Positions 1 through 10,178 of a stretch of 64,000 nucleotides of DNA are shown piece after piece (positions within the stretch are counted from its first letter, which is position 1; each line of letters opens with the position of its first letter). Location of the stretch: positions 124,001 through 188,000 of the forward strand of contig JAUIRK010000042.1 in NCBI GenBank assembly GCA_030549495.1, in the 5' to 3' direction. A program made the position numbers and the translations under genes. The DNA comes from Nectonema munidae (Eukaryota > Nematomorpha > Nectonematoida > Nectonematidae). The notes under the pieces are model-generated. The model was not told the origin of the DNA, did no database searches, and saw only the letters and a list, made by a program, of their open reading frames with translations.

Positions 1-42
1 TTTCCTTGAAATTATTTCCACCTACTCCAATAACACTGTACA

Positions 43-1500
43 TTGTACAACAATAAAAATAATACCCAGTTTTCTGTAAATGGCAATTTCCTGAAATCAT
101 GTTTCAATGATAAGCAAATGTTCTTATTTACTACAATTGATATTTTACATCTTTATATATGTTATATATGTGGTGAATTCACATCAAACAAATACAAGAG
201 ACAGCTTACTCAGCTAGTAAAAAAGCTCTACGAGCTGTATTTCGGTTGTAAAGTTGGCGACCAGGATTAAAGTTTGGCTCCTCTCCGTTAAGTACTCAAG
301 CGCCCTTTCTTCATGGATTCGAGCCAAAGGAAAAGGAAAGAATTGGATTCACAAGAAGATCCCTATTCATCACCTTCAAAGCCTGATTGTAATAAGTTGA
401 GACCATTGTTTCTCAACCAAACGAGACTTAATGATCTCGTTCGTGTTCTGAGGTTAACAAAGGAATCCAGTGAACTTTTGGCTTCGCGAATGTAGGAGTG
501 GGAAAAGATGTTTGTGTTGTTTTTCAGGAAGCGCTCCGAAGACTTAGAAAAGTTTTTCACTTTGGATAGCAACCTGACTTACTGTAACATATCAAAGGGC
601 TTCTTCAATGCTCTCGAATTGCAATACGAAGCCAAAGAGTGGAGATTGTTTATAGATCGCTCCCTGTACAGTGTCAAAGCTGTCTTATTACATATCGGAA
701 ATAAGATGCCATCAGTTCCCATTGCTCACTCCATTTTTGAGAGAGACCAATGAAAATCTCGCTTTCATCTTGGACCGAATCAAGTGATTTGAAAGTAGTT
801 GCTAACGGGGTACGCAAAATTCATATGCTTTCTTTGCAAATGCGATTGTAGAGTTAGATCAGATCATTATGGCCGCTAAGGGATTTGATGATTCCAGGCT
901 GTTAAAAATGAGCCGTTGGTACAAAAAGAGAAACTCATTTTACCGCTTTGCACATAAGGCTGGGTCTGATAAGCAATTTACTAAAACACTTGATCATGAA
1001 AAGTCATGTTTTGTGTACCTCAAAAAAGTTTTTCCAAAAATCACCGAGGCCAAGATAAAAGAGGGTATTTTCGTGGTTCCTCAGCTACGCAAACTACTTT
1101 TTGATCAGCACTTTGAGGCCACAATGGAGGAGAATGAGATAGCAGCTTGCGAATTTTTCAATGACACTTGCAACGGACTTCTGGAAAAGCAGCAAAATGC
1201 CCAGAGAGAGATTTTAGTAGAAAGATCAATAAAGTCTTACCAGAATCTAGGCTGCAAAATGTTTTTGAAAATTCTTTTCCTACATTCATTTTTTCCTGAA
1301 AACGCAGCAGATGTGAGTGATGAGCATGGAGAAAGATTCCATCACGAAATTACAATGATGGAAAATAGATATAAGTGAAAATGGAGCCCTGTGATGCTGC
1401 CGATTTTTGTTGGAATCTGAAGAGAGATTCACCATAAACTGTTTATAAACCAAAAAGCAAAAGCCGGGCTAACTTTGAAAAAAATGTAAAGTTTATTAAT
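43..1500 (+). pseudogene. Decayed copy of a zinc-finger/RNase-H-like transposon gene
   Basis: Separate open pieces (43-270, 313-495, 508-753, 869-1378) follow the same order as the intact protein encoded at 3138-4736. The first piece has CYICG followed by GDQD, the N-terminal zinc-finger signature. The third has EWRLFID...SVKAVLLH, the first putative catalytic Asp region. The last has VSDEHGERFH near its end, matching VSDEHHERFH in the intact copy. Frame changes and in-frame stops separate the pieces, and the middle part (second Asp and CxxC) is shrunken or missing. The sequence differs enough from the 3.1-kb copy to be another subfamily. It lies on the opposite strand, outside the 2489-8202 element. 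The family has many copies in arthropod and cnidarian genomes as far as I recall. No product is expected. Confidence 0.8.
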
Positions 1501-1993
1501 TTATCACTTCGAATCCTTTTATCTTAATTTTAAAAATAAATTGATAATTAACTTGATATTTTTGGTCTTATTTTACGGAAAACTGTGACGCCATAGGAAA
1601 TTTTCGTCATCAGCGCATAAAAATTGATAATAAAATCCTAAAGCGATTTATGTATTTTTTGAAAGTGTAAACTTTTAGTTACTATAAAGATGCTTCAAAG
1701 AGGGAAAGAAAACCAAAGGTTCCCCAATAAAAATAAGTACTTTGGCACAAGTTTACCAAAACAATCACAATACAATATTTTTACAAGGATCAAAATATAG
1801 TCTAAAACACATGCAATCAGTTTTTACGGAGAGCATGAAAGTTTAGTTTTATCAGATTTTTTGCACTTGAACTATAACTAAGTTGGCATAGTTTCATTTA
1901 ATCAGATTTTATCCTTATTTTTACATATGGTACAGATAGAGACTCCCACCTAGTAGTAGAAATGTAAAACAAATTACGCTATTCATGCTATTC
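1501..1993. other. Non-coding AT-rich stretch
   Basis: I see no open frame, repeat end or RNA gene here; it is AT-rich sequence between the decayed gene copy and a small hAT MITE. Confidence 0.5.
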
Positions 1994-2001
1994 CTTTAGG
2001 C

Positions 2002-2393
2002 CAATGGTTCCCAACCGGAATTCTACTTCAAACTATTTATGCTGAATCTCCTTTAATATACTTCTATTTTCCAAATCAATATAAATATATATATTCAGAG
2101 CTTTTTTAAATAAATATTTTCTTCCCTTTTTTAAAGTTTCATAATTTGAACCTTTTTATTAGTTACAATATTTTTGAAAAATTTATATTTTAATTGGAAA
2201 AAATTTTTATTCACATTTTATGTCAGGCTTTACGATTTCTCTGATTTCATATGAATAAGCATACGATTTAATAAGATGACTACAATCATTTGCACAAAAA
2301 TCTTTGATTAATTTTGTTGGCTCAAACTATTCAGTTGTAGGGGTCCACAGGTAAAAAAGGGGAGTCGGGATAAAAAAAGGTTGGGAACCACTG
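2002..2393. mobile_element. hAT-type MITE, 392 bp
   Basis: The left end reads CAATGGTTCCCAACC and the right end is GGTTGGGAACCACTG, inverted repeats differing at one base. The flanks CTTTAGGC (1994-2001) and CTTTAGGT (2394-2401) match at 7 of 8 bases, the 8-bp target duplication typical of hAT elements. It has no coding capacity, so it would depend on a transposase encoded elsewhere. Confidence 0.85.
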
Positions 2394-2772
2394 CTTTAGG
2401 TACTCTGATGCTTCTACACAATTATCTCATGTGGAAAGCACTCAAAATTGATGATAAAAAATTGTGCTTTCATTTTATACGTCTAAATCAGGGGCGCACA
2501 TCCGGGGGGCGAGGGGGGGGGGCGGTGTTTTCAGGGGGGGGGGGGGGGCGAAAATGACCATCGCCCCCCCCCCCCCCCCCCCTCCCAATAATTTTCTATA
2601 AGTAAGAGTTGCTGCTTGTTTATAAAACATGTATGATGATCATGATATCTATGTATGAATCATGTATGAAGAATGGAGACTTTCGAATCAATCAAACATC
2701 ACATGCCAAGCTGCTCTGAAATTCCTATCGAACATATTTTACAGGCGATGCGTGAGAGGTATATAATAATAA

Positions 2773-4970
2773 CACTGGTCAACAAGAATTTTGCTGATTT
2801 AGTAATTTTAGTTGATTTAGGGTAATTTTGGTCTACTGAATTCAAATATCAAATTATTTTTGCCTAATCAGGTCAACTTTTTGAGATACGCTTTAATTTT
2901 TTTTAAGTCTAGCCTCAAATATTTTTACGTAAATCAGTATATTCATTAGTCTGATTTACTTTAAGTTTTATGGATGGTTATGAGTAATATTCAAGAAAAG
3001 TCTCATATTTATATAAAAATAATCTTCGAATACATTGAAGTTTTTGTTGTTTACCTCTGAAGCTTCAAGAAAGGAAGATGTATATATATATATATGTAAT
3101 AAAGAAACGTTAAAATTTTGTATGAATAAATCTTTATTTAAATGAATTTCCTTTTATAAGATTTTCTAGAAAATTTAGCATTTATATCGTCTCTTTGAAT
3201 ACTCCAACAATAATCAGCCATCATATTTTCATTCCATCGACCTTGATACCTTTCCTTCATGACTTTCAAACTTTGGTGGAAGCGCTCATGGTGCTCGTCA
3301 CTTACAGCTCCAAGATTTTCAGGAAATTTCTCAAGGTGGCTATTAAGAAAATGTAGCTTCACACTCATATTACAGCCAAGATCACGATAGCTTTTTATTA
3401 AAGTTTCAACTAAATTTACATAATTTTCATCTTTTCTATTTCCCAAAAAACCATCAACAATAGCTACAAATGCCTTCCATGCTTTTTTTTCATTCACATT
3501 CATTGTGTCTATAAACCCATTGCTTTTCAAAAGTTTTCTTATGTGCGTTCCATCAAAAACACCAGCTTTTACTTTTTCATAACTTAAATGGGGTAATGCC
3601 TTCAATACAAATTGAAAGCAACCCTCTTTTTTATCTAAAGCTTTTAAAAATTGTTTTATAAGCCCAAGTTTTATATGAAGAGGAGGGAAAATAATTTTCT
3701 CTTTTTTAACAAGCGGTTTATTTATTATATTTTCTTTTCCAATTGTAACCTCTTCTCTTCCAGACCAATGTTTTTGAGTATAATGTTTTTCTTTGGTACG
3801 GCTATTCCATAAGCATAAAAAGCACGTGTACTTTGTATAACCGCTTTGTTGGCCTAATAAAAAATTTACCATTTTGAGGTCTACACATATTGACCATTGT
3901 TGTTCTTCATATTTCAACAGTTCTAAAAATTTTTTAATATTACCATAACTCTCTTCCATACTGGCTGAATAACCAATAGGTATTCCACTGAAAATATTTT
4001 TGTTATGAAGCAATACACATTTTAAACTTTTCCTGGAGCTATCAATAAAAAGTCTCCATTCATTTATGTCATAGCACTCCACACCCATACATTTCAATAA
4101 ACCAAGAATATCAGAGCAAAATATGAATTCCTTGTCATTTTTAAAAAAATTGAGTAAGTTTTTTTCTCTATTACGGTAAAATGTTATTTTACCTAAATCT
4201 CTAATAAGATCATTCAATTCTGATTCATTGAATAGTTTATTTTGATCGGAAAAATAAACTTGCAATTCTTCATCGTTATCACTTGCACCAGAATCATCAA
4301 TTTTATTATCTGATGATGGTAAGCCTCCGAAAGTAGGAACAGGAACTTCATCTGAATGTTTGATAGGACGAATTGCTGAAGGTAAGTTTGGATAAATAAT
4401 GCCTTTTTTGTTTTTCTTATTGAAACCCAAAGTTTTTGTGAGACAAAAGTAACAATCTTGAATATGGTCCTTTTGTTCACGCCAAACCATTGGGATTCCA
4501 AAAGACAAACTTTTCCTTCTGCCTTTTGTCCATTGACGGAGATTTTCCACACAAGGTTTGCAAACAGTATGCGGAGCCCACGAAAACTCTTGATCTCCTA
4601 ATTTGATTTTAAAGTAGGCAAAATAAGCTTTTTTAATAAATTCATTAATTGCCATTCTTTGAGATGGGATTGTAAAACTTCCACATATATAACAAAATGA
4701 GTCAGGGGAATTCAAACACTTTCTTCTCAAGGCCATATTATAATAAAACACTAAAAATTAATCTTAAAAAATAGGTAAAAAATGTATATATTTATCATTA
4801 TTTTTATTTTAGTTGACAAAATATACCAAACTGAATTTGGCTTTTAGAGAAAAAACTTGACGTGATATGAAAAAATGAATTCAATTTTTATATTCAGCAT
4901 GTAAAAATTGTATAAAATCAAGTCTCAAAACAAAATCAGCAAAAAAAAAATTTCAAAATGTTGTCCTGTG
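2773..4970 (-). mobile_element. Apparently whole DNA transposon carrying the 532-aa gene
   Basis: The left end starts CACTGGTCAACA and the right end, read on the other strand, CACAGGACAACA. Similarity continues imperfectly for about 120 bp (shared TTTTGCTGATTT, then a CTGAAT word, then a TCAA-TTTTT stretch). TAA flanks both sides (2770-2772, 4971-4973), a 3-bp target duplication like that of PIF/Harbinger elements, although short A/T repeats arise easily by chance. The gene runs leftward with about 230 bp upstream and about 365 bp downstream. The encoded protein does not look like a Harbinger transposase, so the superfamily is open. Confidence 0.7.
3138..4736 (-). CDS. Putative transposase with N-terminal zinc finger, uncharacterised multi-copy family
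   Basis: An intronless ORF of 532 aa. The ATG at 4736 is chosen because the frame extends only a few codons further without another ATG. The N terminus has a ZAD-like zinc site: C15-x2-C18, then GDQE...WAPH56 and C59-x2-C62, followed by C95-x2-C98. A D/E-rich linker follows (near residues 145-165). The C-terminal half looks like an RNase H-type nuclease core: WRLFID232 on a predicted strand, ICVD286 on another, and SDE481HHE484RFH at the end, with a possible zinc site C305-x2-C308 plus H317/H322 between the second and third acids. The catalytic assignment is my inference. The stop codon overlaps an AATAAA (3133-3138 on this strand). Proteins of this architecture are common in arthropods and cnidarians but usually carry no functional name, so transposase is inferred from the flanking inverted repeats. 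No break is visible in the frame. Confidence 0.8.
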   Translation of the reverse strand: MALRRKCLNSPDSFCYICGSFTIPSQRMAINEFIKKAYFAYFKIKLGDQEFSWAPHTVCKPCVENLRQWTKGRRKSLSFGIPMVWREQKDHIQDCYFCLTKTLGFNKKNKKGIIYPNLPSAIRPIKHSDEVPVPTFGGLPSSDNKIDDSGASDNDEELQVYFSDQNKLFNESELNDLIRDLGKITFYRNREKNLLNFFKNDKEFIFCSDILGLLKCMGVECYDINEWRLFIDSSRKSLKCVLLHNKNIFSGIPIGYSASMEESYGNIKKFLELLKYEEQQWSICVDLKMVNFLLGQQSGYTKYTCFLCLWNSRTKEKHYTQKHWSGREEVTIGKENIINKPLVKKEKIIFPPLHIKLGLIKQFLKALDKKEGCFQFVLKALPHLSYEKVKAGVFDGTHIRKLLKSNGFIDTMNVNEKKAWKAFVAIVDGFLGNRKDENYVNLVETLIKSYRDLGCNMSVKLHFLNSHLEKFPENLGAVSDEHHERFHQSLKVMKERYQGRWNENMMADYCWSIQRDDINAKFSRKSYKRKFI

Positions 4971-5943
4971 TAATCCATTGCTTCAATATGCACACAATAA
5001 GTCAGCAATGTTTATCACAGTGTCTCCTCTTTATAGTATTTTTGAGCAAACACATGTTGATGATCCACTAGATTTTCTCATCTTCTGTCACAGTGATTCT
5101 ATTTCTCTTTCTGTCTCCTCTGTTTTTCTCTTTTGCTTTCTCTGCTAAAACTCAATCATTCACTCAAGCTCATTCAAGCTCTCTTCTTTCACTCAAGCCC
5201 TCTTCTCTTGTTAAGCTCTCCTATCTCATTCAGCTTTCTTCTCTCCAGTGACGTAGCTAGGCTGGGGCATGCGGGGCCGTGCCCACACTCCTATGTACCG
5301 CATGGTGCCCCATGCAACTTATGCGATATCAGTTTTTGAAAATTTCTCCAATGGAAGGATCAAGAAAGTATACAAAATGTTGCTCACGTTTTTTGTTTTT
5401 AAATTGTGCCCCTTCTATTAACTTTTTTTGGCTACACAACTGCTTCTATCTAATTTGCATTTAGAGTTAAATTAAAATAGTTTCTAATTGTTACAATTTT
5501 ATATCAATGAATATTGTTAGACTCGCGCTAAGAATTTTTTTCAACAAAGGTCATTTAATCTTTATCACTACGTTTGTTACATTTGAAAACTTTTATTTTT
5601 TTGAGTCAAGAAATTTTTTTAATAGCTATTTGGGAATGAATATTTTGACTAGCTATTCGGGTTAAAAACAAGAATACTCTATTTTCTTAATATTTGAGCA
5701 GAGGTATCTTTTATAATGTTCGATTATTAAATTTTATAAGTAACACTACATAATCAAATACCTTTTTTAAAGAAAATTTGTTAATTATTATAGTAAAAAT
5801 ATAATATCGAAACAAAACGTTTCAGTTGTTAAAAATGTACTTGATCTATTATTTATGACAGCTGTCAGAATTTTATTTGTAGACAAATATTCAAAAAAAC
5901 GCAATGGTTTTCTTTTCTCATATATTTTGATTTATGTTAGTTT

Positions 5944-6306
5944 GGTCCTCGGACATTTCGCCCCATTATTTTCATAAGACAGTTCGTCCCATGGACAATT
6001 CGCTCCATTATTTTCATAAGACAGTTCGTCCCATGGACAATTCGTCCCATTATTTTCATAAGACATTTTGTTTCATGGACAATTCGCTCCGTTATTTTCA
6101 TAAGATATTTTGTCTCATGGACAATTCTAAAAAATTAAGAGATAAAATGATTAATTTGAAATAATTTAATAGAGATAAAATAAACAAGAATATAAAATTT
6201 TTTAATAATTTTACACATTTAATAAGCAAAGATGGATGAAACAAATAGCCTATGAGACAATTTGTCCAGGGGGCAAATTGTTTTTGGGGCGAAATGTCTA
6301 TCGACC
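5944..6306. mobile_element. Short element built of GCCCCAT-type subrepeats
   Basis: The ends read GGTCCTCGGACATTTCGCCCC and, inverted, GGTCGATAGACATTTCGCCCC. The flanks GTTAGTTT (5936-5943) and GTTAGATT (6307-6314) match at 7 of 8. The left half is about four tandem copies of a roughly 42-bp unit (a CCATTATTTTCATAAGACA core plus CATGGACAATTCG). These open a false frame encoding repeats of MDNS-HYFHK. The right half matches the left part of the element at 7256-8088, inverted. Confidence 0.75.
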
Positions 6307-6599
6307 GTTAGATTAAATAATTTTTTAATTAAAAGGGCTTAGAAAATAGCTACATAAATGTTGGCTTTTGCTGTTTATAAAAATTTGAAAATATCAAATA
6401 AACTCTAAATCTTTATGCCTCCTATTATTTTGAAATTATTCTGAGAACAGACGGTCCCATTTTAAAATAGTGAAAATTGCTTTATTAGTTTATTTTCTTT
6501 CCTTTCCTTTCTCTCTTATGTTAATTATGTAGCAAATTTTTACAGCGGGTGTATTTTTGTTGATAAGGCACTGATGTACCGCTTATGTCAAACTATGAA

Positions 6600-6690
6600 C
6601 AAATTCGTATCGATGAGGAATCGAATCCAGAAGCTTCCGTGCTAAGTCCATCATCTCAACCAACCTGCCATGCCACTTTTTTGTTGAAGC
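6600..6690 (-). repeat. tRNA-derived SINE head
   Basis: Read on the minus strand this has a pol III A-box-like GGCAGGTTGGTTGAGATG followed by a B box GATTCGATTCC, the layout of a tRNA-derived SINE promoter. It does not fold into a convincing tRNA. Confidence 0.5.
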
Positions 6691-7255
6691 TCTATAACTT
6701 TTTCTGATAAACTTTTTTCCCTTAAAATTTATTATAAAAGGGAAATCATTGCAAAATGTTAAAAGTTATTTTACTTTTTGTGGCTTGTATCAATTTAGCT
6801 TTTAAACTATTTTTGAATGATGCTGAGTAAAATATAATAATACGATCTTAATTTTTTTGTTTGCACAATTATAATTTCATTTCATACACTTGCCCCTGAA
6901 TCAATCACATTTTTTCATATAAACATCGCAGGGTGTCTAGTAGACTCTTTGCCTTTAAACTACATTCACTCATAAAACTAACTAACCTTCAGTTATTTGT
7001 TTTCTCTATGAATCAAATATCCTTTCATCAATTCTTGTAATGTGCCTGGTAGACTACTTCATTTTTCAAATGAAAAGCCTATTCCACCCCCTAACAATTT
7101 TGGATTTTTTTAAACTAGTGTATATTCTGCAAACTTAATTAAAATATTTTCGCTGGAAGTATAGTATTTAATTCACAAATTTTGTAAAAAAAAATATAAG
7201 TAGTCTTATAAATTTAGGACTTTAGGTATGCGCTGAATACATTCTATTTTAAAGG

Positions 7256-8088
7256 GTCGACAGACATTTTGCCCCATAGACAATTCGCCCCATAGATGAT
7301 TCGCCCCATTGACAATTCGCCCCATGGACAAATTGTCTCATAGGCTATTTGTTTCATCCATCTTTGTTTATTATATGTGTAAAATTTTTAAAAAATTTTA
7401 TATTGTTTATTTTATCTCTATTAAATTATTTCAAATTAATTATTTTATCTGTTAATTTTTTTATCACTTTTAAATAATTTTAAATTATTGATGATGAAAT
7501 TGAAGAAAAAGATAATTACAATGATATTACAATTACAAGATATTAATTTTTATTTTGTTTAAAAATTTTAAATATTTGTTTCATTTATAAAATAACTGCC
7601 TTTCAAAAAACAATTCTTCAAAAAACTAAATAAAATTAAAATATAGCTATTTTTATTGAGATGAGTTGTGATATTAGGCAAAACGTTCATATGCCAAACC
7701 GTTTTACGAAAAATAGTCTTATGAAAAAGCGTAAAAGAGTCTAAAAAAATTGAAAAAACGGTTTTATAAAACAATAGTGCTAAATGAAAATTATGAGGCG
7801 AATTTATTTTATGAAAATAATGGGGCAAATTGTTTTATGAAAATAGTTAGGCGAATTGTCCATGAGACAAAATGTCTTATGAAAATAATGGGGCGAATTG
7901 TCGATGAGACAAAATGTCTTATAAAAATAATGGGGCGAATTGTCCATGGGACGAACGGTCTTATGAAAATAATTGGGCGAATTGTCCTATGAAAATAATG
8001 GGGCGAATTGTCCATGGGACGAACTGTCTTATGAAAATAATAGGGCGAATTGTCTTATAAAAAGAATGGGGCGAAATGTCTGAGGAAC
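7256..8088. mobile_element. Element with inverted arrays of GCCCCAT subrepeats, nested in the hAT-like element
   Basis: The direct repeats TTTTAAAGG at 7247-7255 and 8089-8097 flank it (8 or 9 bp, depending on one shared G). The ends are inverted: GTCGACAGACATTTTGCCCC and GTTCCTCAGACATTTCGCCC. The right 300 bp is about seven units containing ATAATGGGGCGAATTGTC. The corresponding site in the copy at 51214-51958 (CCTTTTAAAT at 51321-51330) lacks the insert, which proves the insertion. No coding region; short open frames here are repeat artefacts. Confidence 0.85.
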
Positions 8089-8210
8089 TTTTAAAGGATT
8101 GCTTGAATATTTGGTCTCCCGTGGTATTTCCAGACCACTAATTTTGAAAATTGCAACAAAAAAATTTCGCCCCCCCAATAATTTTGAGAATGTGCGCCCC
8201 TGGTCTAAAT

Positions 8211-8932
8211 AGTCTTTACATAACATATAACAAAAATATAGATTTTTTATAAATCAAACTTTAATAAAAGTAATCTGTTTTGATTGCATTGATTCAAATT
8301 TTGATTAGTCGCATTTGAGTTATTTGGTTCACTGAAGAAGCCGCCATTTTTTAATGCTTCAATTTTGCAGAAGGAGTAATATCAGAGCGTGTGAGAGGGG
8401 AAAACATGATAAAAAATGACCCTTATTCTCCTACCTATTTTTTGTAAGAGAAAATCTACAATTGTTTTTAAAAAATGCATATACCTCATTTTTCAGTTCT
8501 CTTTAATTTTTGCCAATTTTATTCTAACTGGAAAAAAGATAAAATGGAATCAAACAAATATAGAATAGATCAGGAAGTCGTATAAAACATTACCAGTTAA
8601 AGCAATGCCAATTGAATGTCGTTCTCTAAGCGAGGTTAAAAGAAAGAACTTTTGGAAGTTTTCATTTTAGTCCCAATGCTCCCATTTGGGAACATATGTA
8701 ATTTCATCTTCGTCTGTTTTTTTCAATGACTTTGAATATAAATCGTCTGCGTTTTTTTAGATATCGTCTGATTCCAATGCTACTTAATGGGTTAATGGTA
8801 TTTTGATGAGCATTTAAAAAAGATCAGGTTTTTACGGTTAAATTAATTTAAATATTAAAATCGGATAACTTACTTCATTGCAAATGATTTTTTTACTAAA
8901 AATAGCAAAATCTTTTTTTTATAAGAAAAAAA
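8211..8932. other. Spacer with one TTAA-type MITE
   Basis: It lies between the composite element and the poly(A) region of the thyroglobulin-type gene. Apart from the MITE at about 8660-8791 I see nothing supported. Confidence 0.5.
8660..8791. mobile_element. TTAA-type (piggyBac-like) MITE, worn copy
   Basis: Internal sequence (TTCATCTTCGTCTG, AAATCGTCTGCG, GATATCGTCTG) matches the clear copies at 13864 and 50762. The right end is CTTAATGGG followed by TTAA (8792-8795). The left end is eroded, so its position is approximate. Confidence 0.7.
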
Positions 8933-8938
8933 TTTATT
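8933..8938 (-). terminator. Poly(A) signal of the thyroglobulin-type gene
   Basis: AATAAA on the minus strand, about 110 nt past the stop codon of the last exon. It is positioned as expected, but AT-rich sequence offers many such hexamers. Confidence 0.45.
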
Positions 8939-9048
8939 TTCAAACACTTTAAAAATCGATGAATGATAATAAAAAATAAATAGATAAAGAAAGTAAAATT
9001 CTTGGATAAAATATTTTGGTATAATCGTAAATGATTTTTTGAGATAAT

Positions 9049-10178
9049 TCATTTGTGCCAACTATCTGGCAACAAGTCTGGATCAAACTGTTCAAGGTAG
9101 TGTAATTGGCGCAAATCTTTTGAATTTCGAGAAAACCTTTCATTCTGTAGATCAACAACTGTAGGATTAAATAATTCCTGAACAGCTTGGTCTCCATACG
9201 GCGATTTTGCGCTCTGTCGTTGCACATATGGCCCATTTTTAACTTGCGCCAAACTTGTGCTGGCGTGGATAAGATTGCGATGTGATGAGTACCAAGGCTT
9301 TTGTTTGACATTTCCTGTGGAAAATGTTCCACCCTTTGCTTGAGGTGAGAGTTCATTTTGTTGGAACGGACTTTCACTTGGTTCATGCAAAAAGCCTTTT
9401 TGAGTTTGGGATTTTTGCGATTCTTCATTGAAAAAACGGAATTGTTCTTTCCCATGATCCTGTTCAGTGTGTTGGTGCGAATATTGACTCTGCTCTAAAG
9501 CATTTTTCTCGTGTTGTTCTGGTTGAAGTACCGACTTTGGGTGTGACAAGTAGGACTGGATTTGGGAATATGAAGACAACTTGTCGATGAGCTGTGAACT
9601 TCCTTTCTTCATTTGAGAGATTGTTTCTTCTTCCTCATTTACCTTTTCTTGAGTGTTCCAAGAGTTCTTTTCATTTCTAGAGTCTTTTAACACGGAAGGA
9701 AATTTGCTTTTCAGAAGTTTGTAGAATGAGAAGAATTCTTTCTTTGATAAATAATCTCCACTCAAGCTCTCCTGATTTTCTTTTACTGGGTTAGGTGTAG
9801 TTCTCGTCGTCAACATCTTAGCTGTCGTTCCGGCTTTCCTGATGTATTTTGAAAATGCATTCAGCATGAACTGTTCAAGCGACTTCTCATCTGCATCTTC
9901 CGTAAAGACACTTTGCTTGAAATCGCCATCACTTTTATCATCCACTGCAGTTTGCTTCCAAGACGCAGACTTCACACTTTTAACTTTGCTTTTTCCAAAA
10001 TCTTCTTGCTCTGTTTGATCTTCTTCTGTATTGTTCGGTTGAGGAAAGATCTTTGCGGGGTAGGTTGCGACCTGGGGCTTGTTCGTGGAAAGGTGGAACC
10101 AGTTCAAAGGATCAATCGTAGGAAGTGTGTTTATCTTTGAATTTACTGTCTCTATTTGGTCCACTTCAAAATTTTGAT
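9049..10178 (-). CDS. Last exon of thyroglobulin type-1 gene: long polar tail
   Basis: The acceptor is CTGTAATAG at 10179, with phase 1 matched to the upstream exon (codon GAT, Asp). The exon encodes about 375 residues rich in Q, S, E, K and N, with no cysteine cluster, membrane segment or domain I recognise. It ends ...DPDLLPDSWHK. The long open frame in very AT-rich DNA and the rise in GC support real coding. The tail looks disordered. A few basic pairs occur, but no regular prohormone-like repeat is seen. Confidence 0.8.

Larger units (their letters stand above)
2489..8202. mobile_element. Composite hAT-like element (CAGGGGCG ends), host of nested insertions
   Basis: The ends are inverted repeats beginning CAGGGGCGCACAT, with perfect flanking 8-bp repeats GTCTAAAT at 2481-2488 and 8203-8210, the hAT signature. 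Long G and C runs sit just inside both ends. The body contains a second transposon (2773-4970) and two GCCCCAT-subrepeat elements (5944-6306, 7256-8088), so the original element was far shorter than 5.7 kb. Its right part (about 6770-8160) matches, in reverse orientation, the smaller copy at 51214-51958. No hAT transposase is seen inside, so the base element is probably non-autonomous. A CAGTGACGTAGCTAGG motif at 5246 may be one end of a further insertion; I could not find its partner. Confidence 0.85.

Noticed and set aside
2510-2582. Long G and C runs as an assembly error or G-quadruplex signal
   Set aside because: Similar runs sit just inside the ends of the same hAT-like family at 51485 and 51931, so they belong to the element; the exact lengths may still be unreliable.
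5934-6164. Open frame with repeats of MDNS-HYFHK
   Set aside because: It is produced by the 42-bp DNA subrepeats of the 5944-6306 element. The same phrases appear on both strands in the related element at 7256-8088, so it is not a repeat protein.
7809-8015. Minus-strand frame with PHYFHRTIRPIIF repeats
   Set aside because: Same subrepeat artefact as above, inside a MITE.
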